Shown piece after piece: positions 1 to 8,290 of a DNA stretch of 21,978 nucleotides. The translations under genes and the position numbers were made by a program. Location: positions 1 to 21,978 of the forward strand of contig CADBPL010000244.1 of NCBI GenBank assembly GCA_902796535.1, given 5' to 3'. Source of the DNA: Oscillospiraceae bacterium (GTDB taxonomy: Bacteria > Bacillota > Clostridia > Oscillospirales > Acutalibacteraceae). Each line of letters starts with the position of its first letter. Positions within the stretch are counted from its first letter, which is position 1. The notes under the pieces are model-generated. The model did not search any database. It was not told where the DNA came from and saw nothing but the letters and a program-made list of their open reading frames with translations.

Positions 1-1
1 C

Positions 2-850
2 CCCGGCGTGAAGCAGAAGGTGTATTACAACGAAAACGTCTACCGCGTTTCCAAAAGCACCCACCGCTTCAAGGAGATCATGCAGGCCGGGCTGGAATGC
101 ATCGGCGACATCGACCTGTTTGACATTTACGAGGTCATTTCACTGGCCGCGGAAAGCCTGGCCTCCCTTCAGCAAAGCTTTGTGCTGACCGTGTCGCACC
201 TCGGCATCCTCACCGCCGTGACCGGTTCCCTGTGCGCCGACAGCCGGTTCCGGAAGCAGGCGCTCGGGTTCCTTTCCGAAAAGAATGAGCACGACCTGAA
301 AGCCCTGTGCGAACAGTACGGCGTTGGCAGCGACGGCTACGAAAAGCTGTGCCGGCTCATCCACGCCTATGGCGAACGCAACGCCGTGCTGCAAACGCTT
401 GAAGCGCTCTGCTCCGCCGAACAGCTGGAGGAAGTGCGGCAGCTTTCCGCGCTGCTGGACGCATCGCCTTACAGCGAAAACATTCAGTTTGATTTTTCGC
501 TCGTCGGCGACAGCAGCTATTACAACGGCTTCATCTTCAAGGGCTTTCTTTACGGCATCGCCAACGACGTGCTTTCGGGCGGTCAGTATGACGGCATGAT
601 GAAAAAAATCCGCCGCTCCTCCCGCGCCATCGGGTTCGCGCTTTATCTGGATATGCTCGAGCATCTGGCGCCTTCCCGGCGTGGCTGCGACGTGGATGTG
701 CTGCTGCTGTATGACGAAACCGTGCCCTATGCGGCGGTCGCCGAAAAGGCGGCGGCTCTCATCGCCGAAGGCAAAAGCTGCAGCGCACAAAAGGCCGTGC
801 CCGAAAAGCTGCGCTGCAAAGAAATCATTGATTTGAGAAAGGAAGGGTGA
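2..850 (+). CDS. hisZ: ATP phosphoribosyltransferase regulatory subunit HisZ (5' truncated)
   Basis: This is the C-terminal 280 or so residues of HisZ, the catalytically dead histidyl-tRNA-synthetase paralogue that pairs with short-form HisG to make the first enzyme of histidine synthesis. The reading frame is open to the left window edge, so the true start lies outside; the GTG at position 8 is internal. The visible protein begins in the class II synthetase-like core. The stretch ending RFKEIMQAGLECIG is typical of the HisS/HisZ family, and the later GLLYG/GGQYDGMM-like segment (here GFLYGIANDVLSGGQYDGM) with the A(I)GFAL segment matches the synthetase-like motif 3 region. It lacks a full HisS anticodon-binding domain, and its position directly before a short hisG supports hisZ over hisS. 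Its stop is 2 bases before the chosen hisG ATG. The HisZ call is made from motifs and context, not alignment. Confidence 0.9.
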   Translation, partial: PGVKQKVYYNENVYRVSKSTHRFKEIMQAGLECIGDIDLFDIYEVISLAAESLASLQQSFVLTVSHLGILTAVTGSLCADSRFRKQALGFLSEKNEHDLKALCEQYGVGSDGYEKLCRLIHAYGERNAVLQTLEALCSAEQLEEVRQLSALLDASPYSENIQFDFSLVGDSSYYNGFIFKGFLYGIANDVLSGGQYDGMMKKIRRSSRAIGFALYLDMLEHLAPSRRGCDVDVLLLYDETVPYAAVAEKAAALIAEGKSCSAQKAVPEKLRCKEIIDLRKEG

Positions 851-852
851 AC

Positions 853-1482
853 ATGCTCAACATTGCGCTGCCCAAGGGCAGACTCGGCGAAAAGGTCTAT
901 GAAATGTTTGAAAAATCGGGCTTTGACTGCCCTTCCATTAAAGAAAAAAACCGCAAGCTGATTTTTGAAAACCCCGAAAAACAGATCCGCTTTTTCTGGG
1001 TAAAGCCAAGCGATGTTTCCATCTATGTTGAACGCGGCGCGGCCGATCTGGGCGTAGCCGGCAAAGACATCCTGCTGGAATACGCGCCCGACGTGTATGA
1101 GCTGCTCGATCTGAATCTGGGCAAGTGCCGCATGGCGGTCGCCGCCAAAAAAGAAACGAACCCGGACGAAATCAAAACCCTGCGCGTGGCAACCAAATTT
1201 GTGAACATCGCGTCCGATTACTACACCCGGCTCGGGCGCGACATCGACATCATCAAGCTCAACGGCTCCATCGAGCTCGCGCCGATTTTAGGCTTGAGCG
1301 ACGTGATCGTGGACATTGTGGAAACGGGTACGACGCTGAAGGAAAACGATCTGGAAGTGAAAGCGACCATTCTGCCCATCAGCGCGCGGCTGATCGCCAA
1401 CAAGGCCTCGTTCCGGTTTTTGAACCGGGAGATCGAAGAGATCACGAAAAACATGAAAGGTCAGGTCAGACAAGATGATTAA
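853..1482 (+). CDS. hisG: ATP phosphoribosyltransferase catalytic subunit, short form
   Basis: HisG condenses ATP with PRPP to phosphoribosyl-ATP, the committed and feedback-regulated step of histidine synthesis. The protein is 209 aa, the length of the short HisG class that lacks the C-terminal regulatory domain and needs HisZ. The N-terminus reads MLNIALPKGRLGEK, the family signature, and the PRPP-binding segment DIVETGTTLKEN is present near residue 155. A GTG at 847 would overlap the hisZ stop. I prefer the ATG at 853 because the purine-rich AGGAAGG ends 6 bases before it and the family N-terminus starts there. It overlaps hisD by 8 bases, so the two are probably translationally coupled. 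Confidence 0.96.
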   Translation: MLNIALPKGRLGEKVYEMFEKSGFDCPSIKEKNRKLIFENPEKQIRFFWVKPSDVSIYVERGAADLGVAGKDILLEYAPDVYELLDLNLGKCRMAVAAKKETNPDEIKTLRVATKFVNIASDYYTRLGRDIDIIKLNGSIELAPILGLSDVIVDIVETGTTLKENDLEVKATILPISARLIANKASFRFLNREIEEITKNMKGQVRQDD

Positions 1483-2749
1483 AATTTATAAATACGGCGA
1501 AGTGAGCAGCGAAGAAATTTTTGCGCGTGAGAATCTGTCCGCCAATGTGGAGGACACGGTCGCGGCTATTCTGGCCGAGGTCAGAGCAAACGGCGACAAG
1601 GCGCTGCTGGATTACACCGAAAAATTCGACAAGGTGCGTTTAACGGCGCTGGAAGTGAGCGAAGCGGAAATTGAAGCGGCCTTTGCCGCGGTCGACGACG
1701 CATTTCTTGACATTCTCAAAGAAGCGGCCGCCAACATCCGCACGTTTCACGAAAAGCAAAAGCGCAACAGCTTCATCATCAATGAAAGCAACGGCGTGAT
1801 CATCGGGCAAAAGGTAATCCCGATCGAAAAGGTCGGGCTTTATGTGCCCGGCGGCACGGCGGCTTACCCATCGACCGTGCTCATGGACAGCATCCCCGCC
1901 AAAATCGCAGGCTGCGCGGAACTGGTGATGGTGACGCCGCCCCGCAAAGACGGCACCGTGACCCCCGAAATCTTAGCCGCCGCAAAAATTGCGGGCGTGG
2001 ACCGCATTTTCAAGGTCGGCGGGGCGCAGGCCGTGGCCGCCCTTGCCTACGGCACGGCGAGCATACCGAAGGTGGACAAGATCGTCGGCCCCGGCAACGC
2101 CTTTGTGGCGGAAGCCAAAAAGCAGGTGTTCGGGCTGGTGTCGATCGACATGATCGCAGGCCCGAGCGAGATCTTAGTGGTGGCCGACAGCACGTGCAGC
2201 CCCGTTTTTGTGGCGGCCGACCTGCTCTCACAGGCGGAGCACGACAAAAACGCCAGCGCCGTGCTGGTGACCGACAGCTATGATTTCGCCCTCGCCGTTC
2301 AGGCGGAGCTGGAACGCCAGCTGCCGCTTCTGCCGCGCGAAAGCATCGCCCGCCCGAGCATCGACAACAACGGCAAGATCATTGTGGCGCAAGACAACCT
2401 CATGCTCGCCATCGACATTGCCAACGAGATCGCGCCCGAGCATCTGGAGCTTTGCGTGGACAATCCCTTTGATTACCTCGACCGCATCAAACACGCCGGT
2501 TCGATCTTCATGGGCAAGAACTGTCCCGAAGCGCTGGGCGATTATTTTGCCGGCCCCAACCACACGCTGCCCACCGGCGGCACGGCGCGGTTTTCCTCGC
2601 CGCTGTCGGTCGACGACTTTGTGAAAAAATCGCAGTATACCTACTACACCGCCGACGCGCTGAAAGCCGTCAGCGAAAAAATCGCCACCTTTGCCAAGAA
2701 GGAGGGGCTGGACGCGCACGCCAAAAGCGCCGTCGTTCGCTTTGAATAA
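1475..2749 (+). CDS. hisD: Histidinol dehydrogenase
   Basis: HisD is a zinc- and NAD-dependent enzyme that oxidises L-histidinol to L-histidine in two steps, the last of the pathway. The 424-aa protein has full family length. Visible landmarks are VPGGTAAYPSTVLM, KVGGAQAVAALAYGT, VGPGNAFVAEAKKQVFG and AGPSEILVVAD. The zinc ligands Q253 and H256 sit in SQAEHD, and the catalytic pair E322-H323 in APEHLEL. The GDYFAGPNHTLPTGGTARF motif follows, with the C-terminal HAK histidine after it. It starts inside the end of hisG (8-base overlap) and is followed by hisC after one base. No defects are visible. Confidence 0.97.
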   Translation: MIKIYKYGEVSSEEIFARENLSANVEDTVAAILAEVRANGDKALLDYTEKFDKVRLTALEVSEAEIEAAFAAVDDAFLDILKEAAANIRTFHEKQKRNSFIINESNGVIIGQKVIPIEKVGLYVPGGTAAYPSTVLMDSIPAKIAGCAELVMVTPPRKDGTVTPEILAAAKIAGVDRIFKVGGAQAVAALAYGTASIPKVDKIVGPGNAFVAEAKKQVFGLVSIDMIAGPSEILVVADSTCSPVFVAADLLSQAEHDKNASAVLVTDSYDFALAVQAELERQLPLLPRESIARPSIDNNGKIIVAQDNLMLAIDIANEIAPEHLELCVDNPFDYLDRIKHAGSIFMGKNCPEALGDYFAGPNHTLPTGGTARFSSPLSVDDFVKKSQYTYYTADALKAVSEKIATFAKKEGLDAHAKSAVVRFE

Positions 2750-2750
2750 T

Positions 2751-3809
2751 ATGAGCCGATTCTTTTCCGCGCGATATGCGGACTTAACGCCCTACACCCC
2801 CGGCGAACAGCCGCAGAACCGCGCCTATATCAAACTCAACACCAACGAGTCGCCGTTCCCGCCCTCCCCGGGCGTGGCGGAGGCCGTGGAAACCGAAAGC
2901 CGCCGGCTGGCGCTGTATTCCGACCCGGAATGCGTGAAGCTGCGCGCCAAAATGGCGGAGATTTACCGCCTTGACCCGGATCAGATCGTGATGACCAACG
3001 GCTCGGACGAGGTGCTGAATTTTGCCTTCATGGCGTTTGCCGACGAAGCGCACCCGCTGGCGTTTGCCGACATCACCTACGGCTTTTACCCCGTGTTTGC
3101 GCAGCTCAACCGCATCCCCTTCACCGAAATCCCGCTCAAAAGTGATTTCAGCCTTGACCCGGCGGATTATATCGGCATTCACAAAACCGTCGTCCTCGCC
3201 AACCCCAACGCGCCGACGGGGCTGGCGCTGCCGCTGAGCGAGGTGGAACAGATCGTCAAAAGCAACCCGGACAATGTGGTGATCGTGGACGAAGCGTATG
3301 TTGATTTCGGCGGCGAAAGCGCCGTGACGCTGCTTGACCGGTACGAAAACCTGCTGGTGGTCGGCACGTTTTCCAAATCCCGCTCCATGGCGGGCGCGCG
3401 GCTGGGCTTCGGCTTCGGCAGCAAAAAGCTGATCGCCGACCTGAATACCCTGCGCTATTCCACCAACCCCTACAACATCAACCGCCTGACCGACGCCGCG
3501 GGGCAAGCGGCGCTGGCCGAAAACGACTACTACATGACCAACTGCCGCACGATCATCGAAAACCGCGCGTGGACGACGGAACAGCTGCGCAGCCTCGGGT
3601 TCCGGGTGCTCGATTCCAAAACCAATTTCGTGTTCGCCGAAAGCCCGCAGATCGACGGCGGGGCATTGTATGGAAAGCTCAAGGAAAAAGGCATTTTAGT
3701 GCGGCATTTTGACAAAGAGCGGCTGAAAAGCTTCAACCGCATCACCATTGGCACAAAGGAACAAATGCAGACGCTGATCGAAACGATCAAAGAGATTTTG
3801 GGAGGCTGA
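2751..3809 (+). CDS. hisC: Histidinol-phosphate aminotransferase
   Basis: HisC is a class I/II PLP enzyme that transaminates imidazole-acetol phosphate to histidinol phosphate. The 352-aa protein shows the fold-type I landmarks: KLNTNESPFPPSP at the N-terminus, TNGSDEVL, NPNAPTG, DEAYVDF, and TFSKSRSMAGARLGFG with the PLP lysine at about K209, then the C-terminal arginine region RITIGT. An in-frame ATG lies 60 bases further upstream inside hisD. I chose the ATG at 2751 because the protein from there matches the family start and it sits one base after the hisD stop. No strong ribosome binding site is seen, so translation probably depends on ribosomes finishing hisD. Confidence 0.95.
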   Translation: MSRFFSARYADLTPYTPGEQPQNRAYIKLNTNESPFPPSPGVAEAVETESRRLALYSDPECVKLRAKMAEIYRLDPDQIVMTNGSDEVLNFAFMAFADEAHPLAFADITYGFYPVFAQLNRIPFTEIPLKSDFSLDPADYIGIHKTVVLANPNAPTGLALPLSEVEQIVKSNPDNVVIVDEAYVDFGGESAVTLLDRYENLLVVGTFSKSRSMAGARLGFGFGSKKLIADLNTLRYSTNPYNINRLTDAAGQAALAENDYYMTNCRTIIENRAWTTEQLRSLGFRVLDSKTNFVFAESPQIDGGALYGKLKEKGILVRHFDKERLKSFNRITIGTKEQMQTLIETIKEILGG

Positions 3810-3814
3810 AAACC

Positions 3815-4402
3815 ATGAGAACTGCTGAATTAAAACGAACCACGGGCGAGACCGACGTGCGCCTTCTGCTCGATCTGGACGGCGTGGGCGACAGCGACAT
3901 TCAGACCGGCTGCGGCTTTCTGGATCATATGCTGACCCTGTTCGCGCGGCACGGCCGCTTTGATCTGAACGTTTTCTGCAAGGGCGACGTTCAGGTCGAT
4001 TACCACCACACCGTGGAGGACGTCGGCATCACGCTGGGCAAGGCGTTTGCCGAAGCGCTGGGCGACAAAAAAGGCATTGTCCGCTACGGCGATAAGCTGC
4101 TGCCCATGGACGAAGCGCTCATCCTGTCCGCGGTCGATCTTTCCGGGCGCGACATGCTGTGCTATGAGCTGGCCATTCCCGCGCAGAAGGTCGGCGATTT
4201 TGACACGGAGCTGTGCGAAGAATTCTGGCTCGCGTTCGTGCGCGAAAGCAAAATCACGCTGCACCTGCGCCAGTTGGCCGGCAAAAACGCGCATCACATC
4301 ATCGAGGGCGCGTTTAAAGCGGCGGCGCACAGCCTGAAAGCGGCGGTCGCCATCGACCCGGAATTTGCCGATGAGATCCCTTCCACGAAAGGGGTGCTTT
4401 GA
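3815..4402 (+). CDS. hisB: Imidazoleglycerol-phosphate dehydratase
   Basis: HisB removes water from imidazole-glycerol phosphate, giving imidazole-acetol phosphate, the substrate of HisC. The protein is 195 aa, so it is the monofunctional dehydratase without the histidinol-phosphatase domain found in enterobacterial HisB. The two metal-binding half-repeats are visible: HHTVEDVGI at residues 64-72 and AHHIIEGAFKAAAHSL with histidines 160-161. GCGFLDHMLTLFARHG near the N-terminus is also diagnostic. A GGAGG at 3801-3805 lies 9 bases before the ATG, inside the hisC stop region. The stop overlaps the hisH ATG by one base (TGATG). Confidence 0.97.
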   Translation: MRTAELKRTTGETDVRLLLDLDGVGDSDIQTGCGFLDHMLTLFARHGRFDLNVFCKGDVQVDYHHTVEDVGITLGKAFAEALGDKKGIVRYGDKLLPMDEALILSAVDLSGRDMLCYELAIPAQKVGDFDTELCEEFWLAFVRESKITLHLRQLAGKNAHHIIEGAFKAAAHSLKAAVAIDPEFADEIPSTKGVL

Positions 4403-5019
4403 TGGTTGCCATTGTTGATTACGGCGTGGGCAATTTGTTTTCGCTGCTCTGTTCTCTCAAAAGCGTGGGCGCCGACGCCATTGTGACCGACGACGCGGCG
4501 ACGCTGCGCCGGGCGGACAAGCTGATCCTGCCGGGCGTTGGCGCGTTTGGCGACGCCGCCAAAAAGCTGAGAGACAGCGGCTTGGACACGGTGATTTGTG
4601 AAGAGGCCAAAAACGGAAAAGACCTGATGGGCATTTGCCTGGGAATGCAGCTGCTGTTTGAAAAAAGCTACGAATACGGCGAGCACGACGGTCTGGGGCT
4701 GCTCAAGGGCAGGATCATCGGCATGGAAGGCACGATCCCCGCAGGGCTGAAGATCCCCCACATTGGCTGGAATGCGCTGCATTTTGCCAACCCTTCTCCC
4801 CTGTTCCGCTTCATCAAAGAAAACGACTGTGTGTATTTCGTGCATTCGTTTTACGCGGTGGATTGTGAGGAGAGCCTGATCGCCACGGCGGAATACGGCA
4901 AAGAGCTGACCGCCGCCGTGCAGAAAGGCAACGTCTGCGGCTGCCAGTTTCACCCCGAAAAAAGCGGAAAAGTCGGATTGAATATTCTCCGTGCTTTCTG
5001 TGAAGGAGACAAAGCATGA
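4402..5019 (+). CDS. hisH: Imidazole glycerol phosphate synthase, glutaminase subunit
   Basis: HisH is a class I glutamine amidotransferase that hydrolyses glutamine and passes ammonia to HisF. The 205-aa protein has the nucleophile Cys79 in GICLGMQLLFE and the His184/Glu186 pair in CQFHPEKSG, completing the catalytic triad. The N-terminal VDYGVGNLFSL and the PGVGAFGDA oxyanion-region segment are typical. The start is the ATG at 4402 (stop/start TGATG with hisB), with AAAGGGG 7 bases upstream; the TTG one codon earlier is less likely. It overlaps hisA by 4 bases. Its partner hisF is two genes downstream. Confidence 0.96.
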   Translation: MVAIVDYGVGNLFSLLCSLKSVGADAIVTDDAATLRRADKLILPGVGAFGDAAKKLRDSGLDTVICEEAKNGKDLMGICLGMQLLFEKSYEYGEHDGLGLLKGRIIGMEGTIPAGLKIPHIGWNALHFANPSPLFRFIKENDCVYFVHSFYAVDCEESLIATAEYGKELTAAVQKGNVCGCQFHPEKSGKVGLNILRAFCEGDKA

Positions 5020-5729
5020 TCATTCTGCCTGCGATTGATTTATATGAAAAAAAGGCGGTACGCCTGCTCAAGGGCGACTATGCCAACATGACGGTTTACA
5101 GCGACGACCCGCTTGCGATCGCCCGCGATTTTGTTTCCTTCGGCGCGACGCATATCCACATGGTCGACCTGGAGGGCGCCAAAGACGGCACGACGCCGAA
5201 CCTTGACGTTGTGACCGCCATTGCCCAAAACACCCCTCTCTTCACCGAGATCGGCGGCGGCATCCGCACCATGGAAACCGTGGAAAACTATTTGAACAAC
5301 GGCGTTGACCGCGTGATTTTAGGCACGGCGGCGGTGAATGACCGCGCCTTTCTGGAACAGGCGGTCGGCCGCTACGGCAGCCGCATCGCCGTGGGCGCCG
5401 ACGTGAAGGACGGCTTCATTGCCATCAAGGGCTGGCTGGAAAAATCCGCGCTCTCGCTGGAAGATTTTTTGCGGCAAATGCAGGCCCTCGGCGTGAAAAA
5501 TATTATATGCACCGACATTTCCAAAGACGGCGCCATGAAGGGCACGAATCTGGCGCTGTATCAAAAGCTGTCGGAACACTTCACCATGGATCTCACCGCC
5601 TCCGGCGGCGTGAGCAGCATGGACGACGTGAAAAACCTGAAAAAAATGAACCTCTACGGCGCCATCATCGGCAAGGCCTATTACACGGGCGCCATTGATC
5701 TCAAAGAAGCGATCGAGGTGGCAAAATGA
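5016..5729 (+). CDS. hisA: ProFAR isomerase (phosphoribosylformimino-AICAR ribotide isomerase)
   Basis: HisA is a (beta-alpha)8-barrel enzyme that opens the ring of ProFAR by an Amadori rearrangement to give PRFAR. The 237-aa protein carries the general base and acid aspartates D8 (LPAIDLYEKKAVRL) and D129 (VGADVKDG), and phosphate-binding loops GGGIRTME and ASGGVSSMDD. The TDISKDGAMKGTN segment is the usual HisA signature. AAGGAG at 5003-5008 lies just upstream of the ATG. It overlaps hisH and hisF by 4 bases each (ATGA type). Its sequence is clearly distinct from the downstream hisF paralogue. Confidence 0.97.
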   Translation: MIILPAIDLYEKKAVRLLKGDYANMTVYSDDPLAIARDFVSFGATHIHMVDLEGAKDGTTPNLDVVTAIAQNTPLFTEIGGGIRTMETVENYLNNGVDRVILGTAAVNDRAFLEQAVGRYGSRIAVGADVKDGFIAIKGWLEKSALSLEDFLRQMQALGVKNIICTDISKDGAMKGTNLALYQKLSEHFTMDLTASGGVSSMDDVKNLKKMNLYGAIIGKAYYTGAIDLKEAIEVAK

Positions 5730-6484
5730 TTACAAAACGCATTATCCCCTGTCTGGACGTCAGAAACGGCCGCGTGGTCAAGGGCGTGAATTTTGAGGGC
5801 GTCAGCGACGTTTCCTCCCCCATTGATCTGGCCAATTACTATTCCCGCAGCGGCGCGGACGAGCTGGTGTTTTACGACATCACCGCCTCGTTCGAGGGCA
5901 GGAAGCTGTTCACCGACATCCTGCGCGACGTTGCCTCGCAAATCTTCATTCCGCTCACCGTCGGCGGCGGGATCAACACCGTGGATGATTTTGAACGGGT
6001 GCTCACCTGCGGCGCGGACAAAGTCAGCGTCAATTCCGGCGCCATCCGCGACCCCGATCTGATTCACCGCGCCGCCAAGCGCTACGGCGACCAGTGCGTG
6101 GTGCTCTCCGTTGACGTAAAACGCGTGGACGGCGTGTTCCGCGTGTTCGCCAAGGGCGGGCGCGAGAACACGGGGCTGGAGGCGATCGAATGGATCAGGC
6201 GCGGCGTGTCGCTGGGAGCCGGCGAGATCGTGGTCAATTCCATTGACACGGACGGCGTCAAAAACGGGTTCGATCTGGAGATGCTCGAGCAGGTGCTCAA
6301 CGCCGTGAACGTGCCGGTCATTGCCTCGGGCGGCGCCGGCGACGTCAAGGATTTTGTGGAGCTGTTCACCAGGCTGCCCACCATCGACGCGGGGCTGGCC
6401 GCTTCCATCTTCCACTTTGGTGAAGTTGAAATACCCGCACTCAAAAAAGTACTGGCCGAAAACAATATCAACGTGAGGTGCTGA
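5726..6484 (+). CDS. hisF: Imidazole glycerol phosphate synthase, cyclase subunit
   Basis: HisF is the barrel subunit that uses ammonia from HisH to turn PRFAR into imidazole-glycerol phosphate plus AICAR, linking histidine and purine metabolism. The 252-aa protein starts with the family signature ITKRIIPCLDVRNGRVVKG, with catalytic D11 and D130 (LSVDVKRVDG) at the standard positions. The loops VGGGI and SGGAGD bind phosphate. NSIDTDGVKNGFDLE is also typical. It overlaps hisA by 4 bases, and its stop lies 2 bases before the ATG chosen for hisIE. Confidence 0.97.
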   Translation: MITKRIIPCLDVRNGRVVKGVNFEGVSDVSSPIDLANYYSRSGADELVFYDITASFEGRKLFTDILRDVASQIFIPLTVGGGINTVDDFERVLTCGADKVSVNSGAIRDPDLIHRAAKRYGDQCVVLSVDVKRVDGVFRVFAKGGRENTGLEAIEWIRRGVSLGAGEIVVNSIDTDGVKNGFDLEMLEQVLNAVNVPVIASGGAGDVKDFVELFTRLPTIDAGLAASIFHFGEVEIPALKKVLAENNINVRC

Positions 6485-6486
6485 AT

Positions 6487-7134
6487 ATGGTAAGTATACA
6501 TGATTTGAAGTTTGACGAAAAAGGCCTGATCCCGGCCGTTATTGTGGATTCCGTGAGCAAAAAGGTGCTGACGGTGGCTTATATGAACCGGGAGAGCCTT
6601 GAAATTTCCATCCGCCGGGGGCTGACCTGCTTTTACAGCCGCAGCCGCCAGAAGCTGTGGCTCAAGGGCGAAACCAGCGGTAATTATCAGCACATCGTTT
6701 CCATCACGACCGACTGCGACAAGGACGCGCTGACCATTGTTGTCAAAAAAGACGGCCCCGCCTGCCACACGGGCAGGGATTCCTGCTTCCATCACCCCGT
6801 CTATGAAAGCGACGTCTACCACGAGTTTTCGATGGACGGGCTGTATGAACTCATGGAGGACCGCAAGCAGAAAATGCCGGAGGGCTCCTACACCACCTAC
6901 CTGTTCCAGAAGGGCATCGACAAAATTTTGAAAAAGGTCGGGGAGGAATCGGCCGAGGTGATCATCGCCGGCAAATCGGGCGACAAAAAAGACACGATCT
7001 ACGAGCTGGCCGACCTGGCCTACCACGCCATGGTGCTCATGGTGGAAATGGGCATCAGCGTGGACGACGTGCGCAACGAGCTCGCCTCGCGTCATATCAT
7101 CGACCACAAGGTCAAGCAGGAAAAAATGACCTGA
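6487..7134 (+). CDS. hisIE: Bifunctional phosphoribosyl-AMP cyclohydrolase / phosphoribosyl-ATP pyrophosphatase
   Basis: This fusion carries out steps two and three of the pathway. The N-terminal HisI domain (about 1-110) has YMNRESLEIS, the FYSRSRQKLWLKGETSGN motif, the metal-binding D76-C77-D78 stretch and the Zn cysteines C93 and C100 (CHTGRDSCF). The C-terminal HisE domain (about 120-215) is an all-alpha MazG-like pyrophosphatase with KVGEESAEVIIA and ELADLAYHAMVLM. The 215-aa length is normal for a HisIE fusion. A GTG at 6478 is possible, but the ATG at 6487 has a GAGG about 8 bases upstream. It is the last gene of the operon and is followed within 20 bases by a terminator hairpin. Confidence 0.96.
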   Translation: MVSIHDLKFDEKGLIPAVIVDSVSKKVLTVAYMNRESLEISIRRGLTCFYSRSRQKLWLKGETSGNYQHIVSITTDCDKDALTIVVKKDGPACHTGRDSCFHHPVYESDVYHEFSMDGLYELMEDRKQKMPEGSYTTYLFQKGIDKILKKVGEESAEVIIAGKSGDKKDTIYELADLAYHAMVLMVEMGISVDDVRNELASRHIIDHKVKQEKMT

Positions 7135-7143
7135 CCCAAGCAT

Positions 7144-7188
7144 CAAAAAAACGCCGCAGACGCCAAAATGTCTGCGGCATTCTTCTTG
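7144..7188. terminator. Bidirectional terminator between the his operon and the convergent envelope operon
   Basis: A perfect 9-bp stem (7153-7161 with 7170-7178) closes an 8-base loop. On the - strand it is followed directly by GTTTTTT (complement of 7144-7151), a good intrinsic terminator for the gene ending at 7194. On the + strand the following tract is the weaker ATTCTTCTT, with an A-run before the stem. It sits between two convergent genes, so both can use it. Confidence 0.85.
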
Positions 7189-7193
7189 TCAGG

Positions 7194-8279
7194 TTAATCG
7201 TCATTCGGCTTGAGCGAGCGGAAGCAGACCACAAACGCGGCAACGAGCAGCGCGCCGATCGCAATGTACAGCGTCTTTTTGGTTTTGATCTGCTCGACCA
7301 TGACCTCCTGCAGCAATTCGTTGTTTTCCGTGATCGCCTGCTGCAAAACCGCTCCGTCGTCTTTTTGCGCGCCGGTGGTTTTGGGCACAGTGGTTTTGGG
7401 CGGCCTGGTCGTTTTGGTTTTCGTGGTCTTTTCTTTGGTCGTTTTTTCGCGGGTGGTGCGTTCCCCAGCGGTTTGCTCCGCCGCGGCGCGTTCCGCGATT
7501 GTGCGCTCCGCGGTGGTTTTCGGCACGGTGGTCTTTTCCACAGTGGTTTTCGGCACAGTGGTTTTTTCGGTCGTGACGCGCCTGGTTGTGGTTCTTTTTT
7601 CCGTTGTGGTGCGCGTCGTGATCGGCTTGGCCGTCTGCGGCGGCGCAGCCGTTGTGCCCACGGTTATCGCCGTTGTCTGCGGCGTCGGCGTGCGAATCTC
7701 CAGCGGATACACGTTGGACGGAACCCCGTCGGCGTCATAAAACCGCAGCTGAACGTGCAGCGGATCGCCGAACCCGAATTTCTGCCCGATGAAAACCTCG
7801 GCGGTCGTTCCGGTATCCGACAACGGGAACGCGGCGCCCTGAATGTGATAGTCGTCTCCGTTATAGGAATCCGCGTTCTGCGTGGTAAACGTCAAAAAAT
7901 CCTTGTCCTCCACCTTGGCGGCAACGCCGGTCAGGATGGGCAGGTCGGCGTCCGGCGCCCCTTCTTCCGTTTCCTTCGGGGTCGGCGCCTTGTGCGTGAA
8001 GCGAAAACCGATGCAGGTGATCAGGTCACGCTCATCAAAACAGACGTAGATTTTGGCGAGGTCAACGGAACAGTTTGGCTCATCCCGCAGCTCGATGACG
8101 GTAAACGGTTCCAGCTCCGCCCACATGGGCTCCCTCATTCTGCCGTCAAGCTCAAACGCCCGGGCCGAAAGGCTGAAGGGAAACAGGGTGATCAGCAGGG
8201 AAAAGAGCATGACGACGGCGCCGGCTGCGCCAAAGGCTCGACCCGCCTGCTGCGGCATCGTTTCATCTCGCAAAATCAT
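7194..8279 (-). CDS. Secreted, membrane-anchored CBM9-like protein with Thr/Lys-rich stalk
   Basis: I do not recognise a named gene. Residue numbers count from the GTG at 8282. The protein has an N-terminal hydrophobic signal segment (about 20-41, ending LSARA) and then a globular domain (about 43-197). That domain opens with FELDGRMREPMWAE, which resembles the DG(K)xxExxW start of the CBM9-like sugar-binding fold. A roughly 100-residue low-complexity stalk (about 200-304) follows, made of TT(V/x)PK/TTxEK-type units rich in Thr, Lys and Arg. After it come a short helical segment, one transmembrane helix (about 338-354) and a short charged tail. The Thr-rich stalk may be O-glycosylated and cell-wall spanning (inference). 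I chose the ATG at 8279, with AAAGG 6 bases upstream; a GTG at 8282 and an ATG at 8258 are alternatives. It is the last gene of the - strand set, but a hairpin separates it from the gene upstream. Confidence 0.8.
   Translation of the reverse strand: MILRDETMPQQAGRAFGAAGAVVMLFSLLITLFPFSLSARAFELDGRMREPMWAELEPFTVIELRDEPNCSVDLAKIYVCFDERDLITCIGFRFTHKAPTPKETEEGAPDADLPILTGVAAKVEDKDFLTFTTQNADSYNGDDYHIQGAAFPLSDTGTTAEVFIGQKFGFGDPLHVQLRFYDADGVPSNVYPLEIRTPTPQTTAITVGTTAAPPQTAKPITTRTTTEKRTTTRRVTTEKTTVPKTTVEKTTVPKTTAERTIAERAAAEQTAGERTTREKTTKEKTTKTKTTRPPKTTVPKTTGAQKDDGAVLQQAITENNELLQEVMVEQIKTKKTLYIAIGALLVAAFVVCFRSLKPNDD
7371..7685. repeat. Degenerate Thr-codon repeat encoding the stalk
   Basis: The stalk of the CBM9-like protein is encoded by imperfect short repeats. 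On the - strand the unit encodes KTTVPKTTVE or variants (TTEK, TTRE, TTKE, TTKT), with near-identical copies around 7510-7570 and a further KTTVPKTT copy near 7375-7395. Such tracts can expand or contract, so length variation between strains is plausible. Confidence 0.75.
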
Positions 8280-8290
8280 CACACGCCTTT

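Noticed and set aside
2..850. The first gene as histidyl-tRNA synthetase (hisS)
   Set aside because: It ends soon after the synthetase-like core without a normal anticodon-binding domain, and lies directly before a short-form hisG, which requires HisZ.
7371..7685. The repeat tract as a possible CRISPR array
   Set aside because: The repeats are short, degenerate, in-frame coding units without regular spacers, and no cas gene is present.
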